Counted from the stretch's first letter, positions 1 to 6,705 are shown. The stretch: 7,773 nt of DNA from Deltaproteobacteria bacterium (GCA_006226895.1 SBFN01000182.1:1-7773), one strand, 5' to 3'. Notes: generated from the letters alone by a model not told the origin. Translations and numbers: made by a program.

Positions 1-384
1 CTGGAGATGATCGTTCCTGATGATCAGCTCTCTCTGGCCATCGGCAAGAAAGGGCAGAATGTTCGTCTTGCCGCCAAGCTGACCGGCTGGAAGATTGATA
101 TCATGAGCGAAACCCGTGCGGCCGAGGCCGAGCTCGAGGAGCTGACCGGTGGCGGTAATAATGACGCTGCAGGGGACACAGAGGCAGCTGAACTTCTCAG
201 TGACATGACCGCCAAGGACGCTATTGCGTTTATCAAGACGGCGGAGTCGGCCGAACAGCTGACCACCATGGCTGAAGGTGAAACAAGAGTCACTGTGACA
301 CGTGCTCTTGAGGCCAGAGTTGAAGCGCTGGCCGCCGACGAGAACGCTGCTGACGAGAACACTGCTGACGAGAACGCGGAGTAA
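1..384 (+). CDS. nusA: Transcription termination/antitermination factor NusA, C-terminal part (5' end outside window)
   Basis: The reading frame is open from base 1 and ends at TAA 382-384, so 127 C-terminal residues are visible. NusA binds RNA polymerase and nascent RNA and modulates pausing, intrinsic termination and rRNA antitermination. Visible residues 3-32 are the end of the second KH domain: [20 protein letters not shown] carries the GxxG RNA-binding loop (GKKG, residues 15-18), followed by the LTGWKIDI strand that typically closes the NusA KH pair. After that comes a Gly/Asn/Asp linker (about 48-57), then an Ala/Glu/Thr-rich, probably helical segment (about 60-110) whose family I do not recognise. 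It is not clearly an E. coli-type acidic repeat domain. The protein ends in a three-fold ADENx repeat. NusA is the usual first or second gene of this cluster, directly upstream of ylxR and infB. The identity is firm; the function of the tail is unknown. Confidence 0.94.
   Translation: MEMIVPDDQLSLAIGKKGQNVRLAAKLTGWKIDIMSETRAAEAELEELTGGGNNDAAGDTEAAELLSDMTAKDAIAFIKTAESAEQLTTMAEGETRVTVTRALEARVEALAADENAADENTADENAE
334..378 (+). repeat. Three tandem 15-bp units in the nusA 3' end
   Basis: Three in-frame 15-bp units lie at 334-348, 349-363 and 364-378. Each reads approximately GCTGACGAGAACNNN and encodes ADEN plus one variable residue (Ala, Thr, Ala). The units differ at only a few bases, which suggests recent slippage or unequal duplication. 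The result is a short acidic C-terminal tail on NusA, just before the stop. Copy number could vary between related strains. Confidence 0.85.
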
Positions 385-386
385 GC

Positions 387-983
387 GTGACACAAGGCCG
401 ACGGCAACCGCAGCGAACATGTATGGGCTGCCGCCAGGTTAAAGGCCAGGCAGAGCTGATACGCTTCGTCTGTTCGCCGGAGGGCGAGGTGCTGGCGGAC
501 TTGAAAGGTCGCTTGCCGGGACGCGGCGCTTACCTTTGCAATTGCCGGAGCTGTATAGAGACGGCTGTGCAGAGAAAACAGTTTGACCGGGCTTTTCGCA
601 AGAGTTGTCAGCCTGTTGCCAGTGATGACCTTATTGAGATCGTCGGGCAGGAGCTTCTTGCTCATCTCGCCAGCCTGTTAGGCATGGCGAGAAAGTCGGC
701 CAAATTCGTAGCCGGCAGTAATGCCGTACTCGACGCGTTGGGCCGCAGGAAACTATTGGCTGTTGTCATTCTGGCCAGGGACATCTCACCGCAAATTGGT
801 GAGAAGGTCAGGCGCAAAGCTGAGCACCAAGATATAGTAACGACGAAATTATTCGACAAAGTAGAGCTTGGCCGCATACTCGGGCGTGCGGAAAGAAGTG
901 TCGTGGGTTTGCCCGATGGAAAGTTGGCGGAAGCATTTCTTCATGATCTGTACCGTTATCAGGATATCTCAGGGGAAAGTTGA
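387..983 (+). CDS. ylxR: YlxR (DUF448) - L7Ae/YlxQ-like fused RNA-binding protein
   Basis: 198 residues. Residues about 9-75 are a YlxR/DUF448 domain: [19 protein letters not shown], then [20 protein letters not shown] with the hallmark GRGAYLC. Residues about 92-185 resemble the L7Ae/L30e RNA-binding fold (YlxQ type): [20 protein letters not shown], then [12 protein letters not shown], then a strand-helix segment ending near VVGLPDG. In Bacillus the two domains are separate adjacent genes (ylxR, ylxQ) between nusA and infB; here they form one polypeptide. L7Ae-type domains bind kink-turn RNA, so an RNA or ribosome-related role is inferred. YlxR itself has been linked in other bacteria to nucleoid/transcription effects and RNase P, without a settled function. 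Cysteines 12, 15, 51, 53 and 56 could form a metal site. The GTG start at 387 follows GGAG (378-381) by 5 nt and lies 2 nt after the nusA stop. The TGA stop overlaps the infB ATG by one base. Confidence 0.9.
   Translation: MTQGRRQPQRTCMGCRQVKGQAELIRFVCSPEGEVLADLKGRLPGRGAYLCNCRSCIETAVQRKQFDRAFRKSCQPVASDDLIEIVGQELLAHLASLLGMARKSAKFVAGSNAVLDALGRRKLLAVVILARDISPQIGEKVRRKAEHQDIVTTKLFDKVELGRILGRAERSVVGLPDGKLAEAFLHDLYRYQDISGES
971..976 (+). promoter_or_regulatory. Shine-Dalgarno for infB that decides ATG 983 over TTG 980
   Basis: AGGGGA lies 6 nt before ATG 983 but only 3 nt before the in-frame TTG at 980. The normal IF2 N-terminus ([10 protein letters not shown]) also begins at 983. The site sits inside the end of the ylxR coding region, and the stop/start arrangement TGATG suggests translational coupling between the two genes. 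Confidence 0.8.
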
Positions 984-3712
984 TGGCTAAAATTCGTGTT
1001 TATGAATTGGCGACTAAATTGGGTCTGGACAACAAAGAGATTGTTGACAAACTTAATCAGGCCGGCATTGAGGTCAAGAACCATATGAGCGCACTGGAAG
1101 AAGAGGTGGCCCTCAAGTTCGAGTCGTCTCAATCGAACCAGGCTGACGCAGCACCGGAAGACGAGACTGTACAAGTCAAGGTCAAGGAAGAGCGTATCGG
1201 CTCGGGTCTGATCCGTCGTCGTCGAAAGACTGTCGTCAAAGAAGAACCGGCTGCTGAAGAACCGGTCGCTGAAGAACCGGTCGCTGAAGAGCCTGTGGCT
1301 GCAGCTGAAGAGCCTGCTCCTGTTGTCGCATCTGAACCCGAGGTTGAAGAATCTGCTCCCTCAACAGAGGAAGTGGTCGCACAAGAGGCTGGTGCTCCTG
1401 TCGAAAAGGCCGAGGATGCCGAAGAGCCTGCAGCGGTTGCTGAGACTGCGGCCGAGGTCTCTGACGAGACCCCCGCTGTAACAGAAGCGGTCGCAGCTGA
1501 AGCTGAAGCGAAGCCTGAGAAGGCCGCGGCCACAAAGAAGAAGACCAAGAAGGAATCGAATTCCACCGCCAAAATCCTTGGCCGTGTTGAGCTGCCGAAG
1601 CCTGCAGAAAGACCTCGCCGTCAGCCTGCTGCTGCCGATAAAGGCAAGAGACCTGCCCCGGGTGCTCGCCCGGATCGCCCTGCACGCCCGGCTCGGCCAG
1701 CAGCGCCAAGAGCCGCCGGTGCTCCTGGAGCGCCGATGGTCCCTGACGTACCTTCAGAAAAAGAGGGCCGTTCGAAGAAGAAAAAGAAGGGGGGCCGTGA
1801 GGCTGCTGGCGGCCGTCCTGAGGCAGGCGGTCCACGTCGCAAGAATAAAAGAGAGGTTTACGAGCCCGATCGCAACGAGCGATACCGTAAGGGCCGTAAA
1901 GCTAACCGACCTGCCAAAAAGACTGAAATCACGCAGTCGAAAGCGATCAAGCGTAAAATCAGGATTACCGATGTTATTACCATCGGTGAACTGGCCAAGC
2001 GCATGGGCGTCAAAGCCAACGACCTGATCAAAGAGTTGATGCGTCAGGGTCAGATGGTGACCATCAACCATCCTCTCGATTTTGAGTCGGCTGCTATCCT
2101 GGCTTCGGAGTTCGGCTACGAAGTCGAAAACGTTGCTTTCGATGAGGATACCATCCTCGCGCATTCAAGCCTCGATGAGACCGTCGATGATGATGAGAAC
2201 CAGGAGTCTCGTCCCCCGGTTATTACCATTATGGGTCACGTCGACCACGGTAAGACCAGCCTGCTTGATGCCATTCGCGAAGCCAAGGTGACCGAAGGTG
2301 AGGCCGGCGGCATCACCCAGCATATCGGTGCCTACGATGTTGAACTTGATGGTCGCAAAATGACCTTCCTTGATACTCCTGGCCACGAAGCTTTTACTTC
2401 GATGCGTGCCCGTGGTGCAGAAATCACTGATATCGTGGTTCTCGTTGTCGCCGCCGATGATGGTGCCATGCCGCAGACCAAGGAGGCGATCAACCACTCC
2501 AAGGCAGCCGGAGTACCAATCATTGTTGCTGTCAATAAAATTGACAAGCCGGGAGCCAACCCTGACAAGGTTATGCAGGAACTCTCCGAGCTCGAGCTTC
2601 TTCCCGAAGATTGGGGTGGAGAGACGATCTATGTCAATGTCTCTGCCAAGGAGCACACCAATATTGATAAACTTCTGGAGATGATCTTGCTCCAGGCCGA
2701 AGTCCTTGAATTGAAAGCCAATCCGAACAAACGTGCCCAGGGCGCTGTTGTTGAGGCCCGCCTTGATAGAGGCCGCGGACCGGTCACTACGGTTCTGGTT
2801 CAAAAGGGGACCCTGAAGGTTGGTGACCCGATCGTTGCCGGTCTGCATTATGGTCGAGTCAGGTCAATGACCAACGACCATGGCCTGGCTGTTGAAGCCG
2901 CTGGCCCATCCTTCCCGGTCGAGGTGACTGGTCTGACCGGAGTGCCGGAAGCTGGTGAATCCTTCCATGCGGTTGAGGACGAAAAGACGGCTAAAGATGT
3001 TGCCCAGCATCGTCATCATAAGATCCGTGAGGCCGAACTTGCCAGAAGCAGCAAGGTCTCTCTGGATGAACTCTATGCCCGGATCCAGGAAGGCGACGTT
3101 AAAGAGCTCAAGGTTATTGTTAAGGCCGACGTCCAGGGCTCTGCCGAGGCTGTCTCAGGCACCTTGACGAAGCTATCAACCGATGCCTGCCGCCTGATTG
3201 TTATTCACTCCGGTGTTGGTGGTATTACGGAAACAGACATCAGTCTGGCTTCAGCTTCCGATGCGATCGTCCTCGGTTTCAATGTCCGCCCGGCCCCGAA
3301 GGCAAGTGGCCTGGCTGAGCTCGAAGGTGTTGATATCCGCCTCTATAATGTTATTTACGACGCTGTTAACGACATTAAGGACGCCATGGAAGGCCTGCTC
3401 GCGCCGACACTCAAGGAAGTTGATCTTGGTCGTGCCGAGGTCCGCGAGGCTTTCAACGTTACCAAGGTTGGTACCGTTGCAGGTTGCTATGTTGTCTCCG
3501 GTAAGATCTTGCGAAACGCTCACGCCCGCCTGTTGCGCGACGACGTCGTTATCTGGACCGGCAAGCTTTCTTCGCTGCGGCGCTTCAAGGATGATGTCAA
3601 AGAAGTCAGTAACAACTACGAATGTGGTATTGGCCTTGAGAATTACAATGACGTCAAGCCCGGCGATATCATCGAAGCTTACGAGATCAAGGAGTTCAAA
3701 ACAGCCCTCTAA
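983..3712 (+). CDS. infB: Translation initiation factor IF-2
   Basis: 909 residues from ATG 983, close to the 890 of E. coli IF2. This GTPase delivers fMet-tRNA to the 30S subunit and promotes 50S joining. Domains in order: IF2_N helical domain at 1-47; a long disordered linker that is acidic Ala/Pro/Glu-rich (about 85-180) and then basic and Arg/Lys/Pro-rich (about 182-325, with KKKKK near 265); a second IF2_N-type domain (about 324-382, [12 protein letters not shown]); and the G domain with P-loop GHVDHGKT (418-425), switch GGITQHIG (442-449), DTPGHE (464-469), NKID (518-521) and SAK (554-556). Domain II and C1 follow, then the initiator-tRNA-binding C2 domain ([11 protein letters not shown], and [10 protein letters not shown] with its conserved Cys near 881). 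All GTPase motifs are intact. It starts on the ylxR stop (TGATG) and is followed by 40 nt with no terminator-like hairpin. A possible internal start at 1736 is listed separately. Confidence 0.98.
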   Translation: MAKIRVYELATKLGLDNKEIVDKLNQAGIEVKNHMSALEEEVALKFESSQSNQADAAPEDETVQVKVKEERIGSGLIRRRRKTVVKEEPAAEEPVAEEPVAEEPVAAAEEPAPVVASEPEVEESAPSTEEVVAQEAGAPVEKAEDAEEPAAVAETAAEVSDETPAVTEAVAAEAEAKPEKAAATKKKTKKESNSTAKILGRVELPKPAERPRRQPAAADKGKRPAPGARPDRPARPARPAAPRAAGAPGAPMVPDVPSEKEGRSKKKKKGGREAAGGRPEAGGPRRKNKREVYEPDRNERYRKGRKANRPAKKTEITQSKAIKRKIRITDVITIGELAKRMGVKANDLIKELMRQGQMVTINHPLDFESAAILASEFGYEVENVAFDEDTILAHSSLDETVDDDENQESRPPVITIMGHVDHGKTSLLDAIREAKVTEGEAGGITQHIGAYDVELDGRKMTFLDTPGHEAFTSMRARGAEITDIVVLVVAADDGAMPQTKEAINHSKAAGVPIIVAVNKIDKPGANPDKVMQELSELELLPEDWGGETIYVNVSAKEHTNIDKLLEMILLQAEVLELKANPNKRAQGAVVEARLDRGRGPVTTVLVQKGTLKVGDPIVAGLHYGRVRSMTNDHGLAVEAAGPSFPVEVTGLTGVPEAGESFHAVEDEKTAKDVAQHRHHKIREAELARSSKVSLDELYARIQEGDVKELKVIVKADVQGSAEAVSGTLTKLSTDACRLIVIHSGVGGITETDISLASASDAIVLGFNVRPAPKASGLAELEGVDIRLYNVIYDAVNDIKDAMEGLLAPTLKEVDLGRAEVREAFNVTKVGTVAGCYVVSGKILRNAHARLLRDDVVIWTGKLSSLRRFKDDVKEVSNNYECGIGLENYNDVKPGDIIEAYEIKEFKTAL
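1241..1321 (+). repeat. Tandem 15-bp repeats in the IF2 acidic linker
   Basis: Four contiguous in-frame 15-bp units at 1241-1255, 1256-1270, 1271-1285 and 1286-1300 encode [15 protein letters not shown] and EEPVA. The second and third are identical at the DNA level (GAAGAACCGGTCGCT). After a 6-bp interruption, a degenerate unit at 1307-1321 encodes EEPAP. The block lies in the disordered linker between the N-terminal domain and the catalytic core, where length variation is normally tolerated. Confidence 0.85.
1727..1738 (+). promoter_or_regulatory. Candidate internal ribosome-binding site and ATG within infB
   Basis: GGAG at 1727-1730 is followed after 5 nt by ATG 1736-1738, in frame with infB at codon 252. 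Initiation here would give a 658-residue IF2 starting [11 protein letters not shown]. It would lack the first N-terminal domain and the acidic linker but keep the basic linker, the second IF2_N domain and all GTPase and C-terminal domains. In E. coli, shorter IF2 forms (beta, gamma) are known to arise from in-frame internal starts. Use of this site is inference only, since GGAG also arises here from Pro-Gly-Ala codons. Confidence 0.35.
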
Positions 3713-3752
3713 AAGATCATTGCAGCCTGCTGACTGGGCCCTGTGAGTTAAT

Positions 3753-4040
3753 ATGGTGATCGGTGTTCTGCAGTTGGACCTGCGTCTGCATGGACCGCAG
3801 AGTCTCAAACAGAAGCGTAGTGTGGTCCAGAAAGTCCTGGCGCGTTGCCGTAATCGCTTTCCGGCAAGTTGTGCAGAAGTCGGGCATCAGGACCTGTGGC
3901 AAAGGGCTTTGTTAGGTTTTGCGGTCATCAGCTCTTCGGAGCAGGTTGTTTCGCCAATCTTAACGCGTATAGAAGATGAAGTGCTGGCATCTGGTGAGCT
4001 GGACTTGGTCAATGCTGACACAGAATTCATCCACTATTGA
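3753..4040 (+). CDS. ylxP: YlxP-like DUF503 family protein
   Basis: 95 residues, the normal size of DUF503 proteins. The family pattern is clear: an N-terminal strand MVIGVLQLDLRL, the SLKQKR motif (17-22) that typically follows the first strand, a helix reaching RNRF (33-36), and the signature AEVGHQDLWQRALLGFAVIS (41-60). The C-terminal part is a helix and a final strand. The fold is ferredoxin-like; the biochemical role is not established. Its conserved place between infB and rbfA suggests a part in ribosome assembly or translation, which is an inference from context. ATG 3753 is the first usable start, since an in-frame TGA lies at 3744-3746. The upstream sequence has only a weak Shine-Dalgarno match (GAG at 3745-3747, spacing 5), so translation may be inefficient or helped by other means. 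The 40-nt gap from infB contains a GGGCCC palindrome but no terminator. Confidence 0.88.
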   Translation: MVIGVLQLDLRLHGPQSLKQKRSVVQKVLARCRNRFPASCAEVGHQDLWQRALLGFAVISSSEQVVSPILTRIEDEVLASGELDLVNADTEFIHY

Positions 4041-4058
4041 TAAATATAAGGTAAAAAC

Positions 4059-4418
4059 GTGTCTTCACAACGTGCACAACGGGTGGCTGAAACCATCCAT
4101 AAAGAGATATCAAGCCTGTTGATCAAAGGTCTCAAGGATCCACGCATCGGTTTCGTAACGATTACTTCGGTCGATGTAACCCCCGATCTTCGTCAAGCAC
4201 GTATTTATTACACTCTGATGGCCAGCCAGGATAGTCGTGCTGAAACCCAGGCCGGCCTCGATAGCTGTGCTTCATACATTCGACAGCAGCTTGGCCGTCA
4301 GCTGCGTCTGCGCTTCGTCCCTGAAATTCACTTCGAGTATGATGCCTCCTTCGATTACGGACAGAAAATAGAAAAACTCTTAAGTGACATCAAGACAGAC
4401 GAACCACAAGATGATTGA
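4059..4418 (+). CDS. rbfA: 30S ribosome-binding factor RbfA
   Basis: 119 residues, within the usual 110-135 of RbfA. RbfA binds the immature 30S subunit near helix 1 and the neck of 16S rRNA, and supports 5'-end processing and late maturation, notably in the cold. Visible family features are the N-terminal SQRAQRVAETIHKEISSLL helix, the signature LKDPRIGFVTITSVDVTPDL (25-44), the RQARIYYTL strand, and the C-terminal helix/strand pair of the single KH-like domain (CASYIRQQLGRQLRLRFVPE, 70-89, then IHFEYD). Start GTG 4059 is preceded by AAGG (4048-4051) with a 7-nt gap; it lies 18 nt after the ylxP stop. The 3' end overlaps nrnA by 8 nt, which suggests coupled translation. Confidence 0.96.
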   Translation: MSSQRAQRVAETIHKEISSLLIKGLKDPRIGFVTITSVDVTPDLRQARIYYTLMASQDSRAETQAGLDSCASYIRQQLGRQLRLRFVPEIHFEYDASFDYGQKIEKLLSDIKTDEPQDD

Positions 4419-5370
4419 ACCGCTTCTGCAACTCATTGAAAGTAACCAGACTTTTTTTGTCGCCGCCCATGAGGGCCCGGATGGCGATGCGATCGGTTCA
4501 ACTCTGGCTCTTACCAATGCATTGCGAGAAATGGGCAAGGATGTTGTTGCCTATAATCGTGATCGAGCGCCCCTTGAATATGAATTCCTGCCAGGTTACG
4601 AAACCGTTGTAAATCAGATTGACGACTCACAGATATTCGATGTCGGCTTTGTTCTCGATGCCGGTGATCTGGAGCGAGCCGGAGGCTGGATTCGCGAACG
4701 TTGTCAAAAGCTGGTTAATATCGATCATCATCCTTATTCGGAAAATTTTGGCGACATCTATTACGTCGATACGCAAGCCTGTGCGACCGGTGTCTTGATC
4801 TATCGTCTTCTACTGGCCGCAGGGCATCCGATCTCTAAAGATGTCGCGACCTGTATTTATACGACAATCCTCTCCGATTCAGGCTCCTTTCGTTACTCCA
4901 ATGCCAATCCGGAAGCTTTTCAGGTTGCCGGTGAGATGGTCGGGCTCGGTGTCGACCCGTGGTCGATTGCCTCAGGTTTATACGAAAGCCAGGAGTTTGT
5001 GCGCCTGCGCCTGCTGGCTCTCGCTTTGCCGACGCTTCGTGTCTCTGATTGCGGTCTCTACGCGTCGATTGCCGTCTCTCTTGAGATGTATGAGCAGGCC
5101 GACGCAAACGCAGAAGCAACCGATCGCTTTATCAACTATCCCCGCTCAATCAGAGGCGTTGAAGTCGCCATCTTCTTCCGTCAAACCAACGCCCATAGCT
5201 TCAAGGTCGGTTTCCGCTCCAAGGGGAATATCGATGTTGGCGCCCTGGCGAGAGCTATGAACGGAGGAGGGCACCACAATGCCGCCGGTGCAAACGTCGA
5301 CGGTACTCTCGACAGCGTCCAGGGCTGGGTTTTTGACCGTGTCTCCGAGTTGCTGGCCGACCTGCCATGA
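4411..5370 (+). CDS. nrnA: DHH/DHHA1 phosphoesterase, NrnA-type (nanoRNase / pAp phosphatase)
   Basis: 319 residues from ATG 4411. Members of this family degrade 2-5-nt RNA fragments to mononucleotides and dephosphorylate 3'-phosphoadenosine 5'-phosphate to AMP, using two metal ions. The motifs are complete: HEGPDGDAIGS (20-30; His20, Asp24, Asp26), Asp83 in VLDAGD, the DHH triad in NIDHH (Asp105-His107), Asp156 in TTILSDSGSFRYSN, and the C-terminal DHHA1 substrate-binding motif GGGHHNAAG (285-293) with GNIDVGALARAMN just before it. An in-frame GTG at 4384 would add nine residues, but the family N-terminus fits ATG 4411. Neither start has a strong Shine-Dalgarno sequence, and the 8-nt overlap with rbfA favours coupling. 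Whether pAp or nanoRNA is the main substrate cannot be told from sequence. Co-location with pnp makes RNA-decay completion plausible. Confidence 0.93.
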   Translation: MIEPLLQLIESNQTFFVAAHEGPDGDAIGSTLALTNALREMGKDVVAYNRDRAPLEYEFLPGYETVVNQIDDSQIFDVGFVLDAGDLERAGGWIRERCQKLVNIDHHPYSENFGDIYYVDTQACATGVLIYRLLLAAGHPISKDVATCIYTTILSDSGSFRYSNANPEAFQVAGEMVGLGVDPWSIASGLYESQEFVRLRLLALALPTLRVSDCGLYASIAVSLEMYEQADANAEATDRFINYPRSIRGVEVAIFFRQTNAHSFKVGFRSKGNIDVGALARAMNGGGHHNAAGANVDGTLDSVQGWVFDRVSELLADLP

Positions 5371-6287
5371 ATGGTCTCCTCATTATTGATAAACCACAGG
5401 ACGTGACCTCTTTCGATATGGTCCGCCAAGCTCGTCGCTGGTGCAAGACACGCCGGGTCGGGCACGCCGGAACATTGGACCCCCTGGCCACCGGTGTCCT
5501 GCCGATCGCTGTTGGCTGGGCCACACGCCTGGTTGAATATATGATGGCTGGCGAGAAGACCTATCAGGCGACTATGAAGCTTGGTGCTTCTACCGACACA
5601 CAGGATTCGGAAGGCCAGTTCCTTGAAACGAAAGACTGGCAACATATTGATCGAGAGGTTTTTGAAGCCGCCCTCAGCGGTTTTTTGGGACCGATCCAAC
5701 AGTTGCCACCGATGTTCTCAGCTCTCAAGAAGGATGGCCAGCCCCTTTACAAGCTGGCCCGGCAGGGGGTGGAAGTCGAACGCCAACCCCGCTCGATAAC
5801 GATTGAAAGCCTTGAGGTTAACGAATTTTCCCCTCCTTATGTCACCTTCACAGTACGTTGCAGTAAAGGCACTTACGTCCGAACGCTCTGTCATGATCTC
5901 GGCCAGAAATTAAATTGCGGTGCTCATATGACAGCCTTACGTCGTCTGGCTTGCGGCCAGTTTGACGTGAAGGTCAGTCACACTCCTGACGAAATCCAGG
6001 CGCTGATCGATCAGGGCAAGCCCCTGCCGCTATTGTCTCCTGCTGATGCCCTGGCTGACTGGCCCGCACTTTCTGTTGCCGGGCCATTGCTCGACAGGTT
6101 GCAGGATGGTGTGGCCCCAAGTATGACGGATCTCGATGTGTCCGGACTTAATGCCGGTGACAGGGTTCGTTTTCTGTCTGATGGCACCTTGGTTGCCATC
6201 GCAAATTTTTCTCCTGGCGGTCATGGCAAAAGGCCTGGAGATTTTAAGCTTACCAAGGTTTTTCCCTTGCCTGTTGCTCGCGGATAA
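5367..6287 (+). CDS. truB: tRNA pseudouridine(55) synthase TruB
   Basis: 306 residues, close to E. coli TruB (314). It isomerises U55 in the T-loop of elongator tRNAs to pseudouridine and also acts as a tRNA-folding chaperone. Motifs: N-terminal GLLIIDKPQDVTSFDMV (3-19); catalytic motif GHAGTLDPLATGVL (32-45) with the nucleophile Asp38; KTY (64-66) with the Tyr that stacks on the target base; PPMFSALKKDGQPLYKLARQ (114-133); and KGTYVRTLCHDLG (167-179) with the conserved Arg172. A C-terminal segment of about 60 residues (from about 235, including LNAGDRVRFLSDGTLVAIA) is consistent with a PUA-like tRNA-binding domain. The ATG overlaps the nrnA TGA as ATGA (5367-5370). No good Shine-Dalgarno sequence is seen, so coupling to nrnA translation is likely. 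No terminator-like hairpin follows it. Confidence 0.97.
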   Translation: MNGLLIIDKPQDVTSFDMVRQARRWCKTRRVGHAGTLDPLATGVLPIAVGWATRLVEYMMAGEKTYQATMKLGASTDTQDSEGQFLETKDWQHIDREVFEAALSGFLGPIQQLPPMFSALKKDGQPLYKLARQGVEVERQPRSITIESLEVNEFSPPYVTFTVRCSKGTYVRTLCHDLGQKLNCGAHMTALRRLACGQFDVKVSHTPDEIQALIDQGKPLPLLSPADALADWPALSVAGPLLDRLQDGVAPSMTDLDVSGLNAGDRVRFLSDGTLVAIANFSPGGHGKRPGDFKLTKVFPLPVARG

Positions 6288-6291
6288 ATGC

Positions 6292-6322
6292 TTTACACGG
6301 TATGGTTTATGTGGTAGATAAT
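6292..6322 (+). promoter_or_regulatory. Candidate sigma70-type promoter for rpsO(-pnp)
   Basis: TTTACA (6292-6297, 5 of 6 to TTGACA) and GATAAT (6317-6322, 5 of 6 to TATAAT) are separated by 19 nt, slightly longer than the ideal 17. A 17-nt register would use the poorer TAGATA at 6315-6320. Transcription would begin near 6329, giving a leader of about 60 nt before the rpsO GTG. E. coli also has an rpsO promoter in the truB-rpsO gap, which makes the position sensible. It is judged by eye only. Confidence 0.45.
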
Positions 6323-6332
6323 GCTTCTTTAA

Positions 6333-6346
6333 GGTAGCTAACTGCC
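6333..6346 (+). promoter_or_regulatory. Small hairpin in the rpsO leader
   Basis: GGTAG (6333-6337) pairs with CTGCC (6342-6346) around a CTAA loop: five pairs including one U-G next to G-C pairs. S15 is known to recognise a G-U/G-C motif in 16S rRNA and in several unrelated rpsO leaders, so this could be part of an autoregulatory site. The stem is short and might also be chance. Confidence 0.3.
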
Positions 6347-6376
6347 GATAATAACAATAACTCATAGACAAAGATC

Positions 6377-6384
6377 AAGGAGGT
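6377..6384 (+). promoter_or_regulatory. Full-consensus Shine-Dalgarno of rpsO
   Basis: AAGGAGGT is the full anti-16S consensus, 6 nt before GTG 6391. It is the strongest ribosome-binding site in the window. It fixes the GTG as the S15 start even though no ATG is present near it. Confidence 0.9.
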
Positions 6385-6401
6385 GGCGCCGTGCTGGCCA
6401 C
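6383..6401 (+). promoter_or_regulatory. Hairpin presenting the rpsO start codon in its loop
   Basis: GTGGC (6383-6387) can pair with GCCAC (6397-6401), leaving a 9-nt loop that contains the GTG start codon (6391-6393). The 5' arm includes the last two bases of the Shine-Dalgarno sequence. Such a structure could gate initiation, for instance together with S15. Only five pairs support it, and no compensatory evidence is available here. Confidence 0.3.
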
Positions 6402-6657
6402 AGAACGTAAACAAGAAATCATTGATAAATTCAAGACCCATGAGGGTGACACTGGTTCTCCAGAAGTTCAGATTGCACTGCTTTCGGAGCGTATCAACTA
6501 TTTAACGGATCATTTCCGTACCCACAAAAAGGATCACCACTCTCGTCGTGGCCTTCTCAAAATCGTCGGCCAGCGTCGTCGTATGCTCGATTATCTCAAA
6601 AGCAAGAGCGTTGAGCGTTACAGCACGGTGATTAAAGAGTTGGGTATTCGTCGCTAA
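6391..6657 (+). CDS. rpsO: 30S ribosomal protein S15
   Basis: 88 residues, against 89 in E. coli. S15 binds the three-way junction of helices 20-22 in the 16S central domain, recruits S6/S18, and contributes to bridge B4 with the 50S subunit. The family signature is complete: [32 protein letters not shown], the rRNA-binding [12 protein letters not shown] (45-56), and the C-terminal [20 protein letters not shown] followed by IRR. The GTG start is supported by the consensus AAGGAGGT 6 nt upstream. The gene is separated from truB by 103 nt containing a candidate promoter, and is followed 4 nt after its stop by a terminator-like hairpin. It can therefore be expressed partly on its own, as in E. 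coli. Confidence 0.98.
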   Translation: MLATERKQEIIDKFKTHEGDTGSPEVQIALLSERINYLTDHFRTHKKDHHSRRGLLKIVGQRRRMLDYLKSKSVERYSTVIKELGIRR

Positions 6658-6661
6658 AATC

Positions 6662-6705
6662 AGGCAGCAAGCTTCTATTTTTATAGAGTCTGCTGCCTTT
6701 AGTTT
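6662..6705 (+). terminator. Intrinsic terminator/attenuator after rpsO
   Basis: AGGCAGCA (6662-6669) pairs perfectly with TGCTGCCT (6691-6698). The inner part continues, after a bulged A6670, with G6671-C6690, a C/T mismatch and six further pairs (6673-6678 with 6883-equivalent arm 6683-6688) around a TTTT loop at 6679-6682. The 3' side runs into TTTAGTTT, a U-tract broken by AG, so termination may be partial. In E. coli an attenuating terminator also lies between rpsO and pnp, allowing more S15 than PNPase message while leaving some read-through. On the minus strand the A-rich sequence before the stem would supply a short U-run as well. Confidence 0.75.

Noticed and set aside
24..665. 213-codon open frame on the minus strand across nusA and ylxR
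   Set aside because: It runs antisense through two well-supported genes, has a Ser/Ala-rich low-complexity translation and no recognisable domain. It is a codon-bias shadow.
980..982. TTG at 980 as the infB start
   Set aside because: The spacing to AGGGGA is only 3 nt, and the ATG at 983 gives both proper spacing and the usual IF2 N-terminus.
1129..1835. Minus-strand frames (147 and 199 codons) and a plus-strand +1 frame opposite the infB linker
   Set aside because: The repetitive Glu/Ala/Pro codons of the IF2 linker create long Ser/Ala- or Gln/Leu-rich frames in other registers. There is no ribosome-binding site or family similarity.
2165..2848. 227-codon minus-strand frame opposite the IF2 G domain
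   Set aside because: It is antisense to highly conserved GTPase motifs and its translation resembles no known family. This is the usual shadow in a codon-biased gene.
3713..3752. GGGCCC palindrome (3736-3741) after infB as a terminator
   Set aside because: There is no loop or U-tract, and the surrounding complementarity is only three or four pairs.
4384..4386. GTG at 4384 as the nrnA start
   Set aside because: It would add nine residues with no family similarity and lengthen the overlap with rbfA to 35 nt. ATG 4411 matches the usual N-terminus.
6324..6382. CTTCTT (6324-6329) pairing with AAGGAG (6377-6382) as an anti-Shine-Dalgarno switch for rpsO
   Set aside because: Only six pairs including a wobble are possible, any pyrimidine run can pair with a Shine-Dalgarno, and the element lies mostly upstream of the predicted transcription start.
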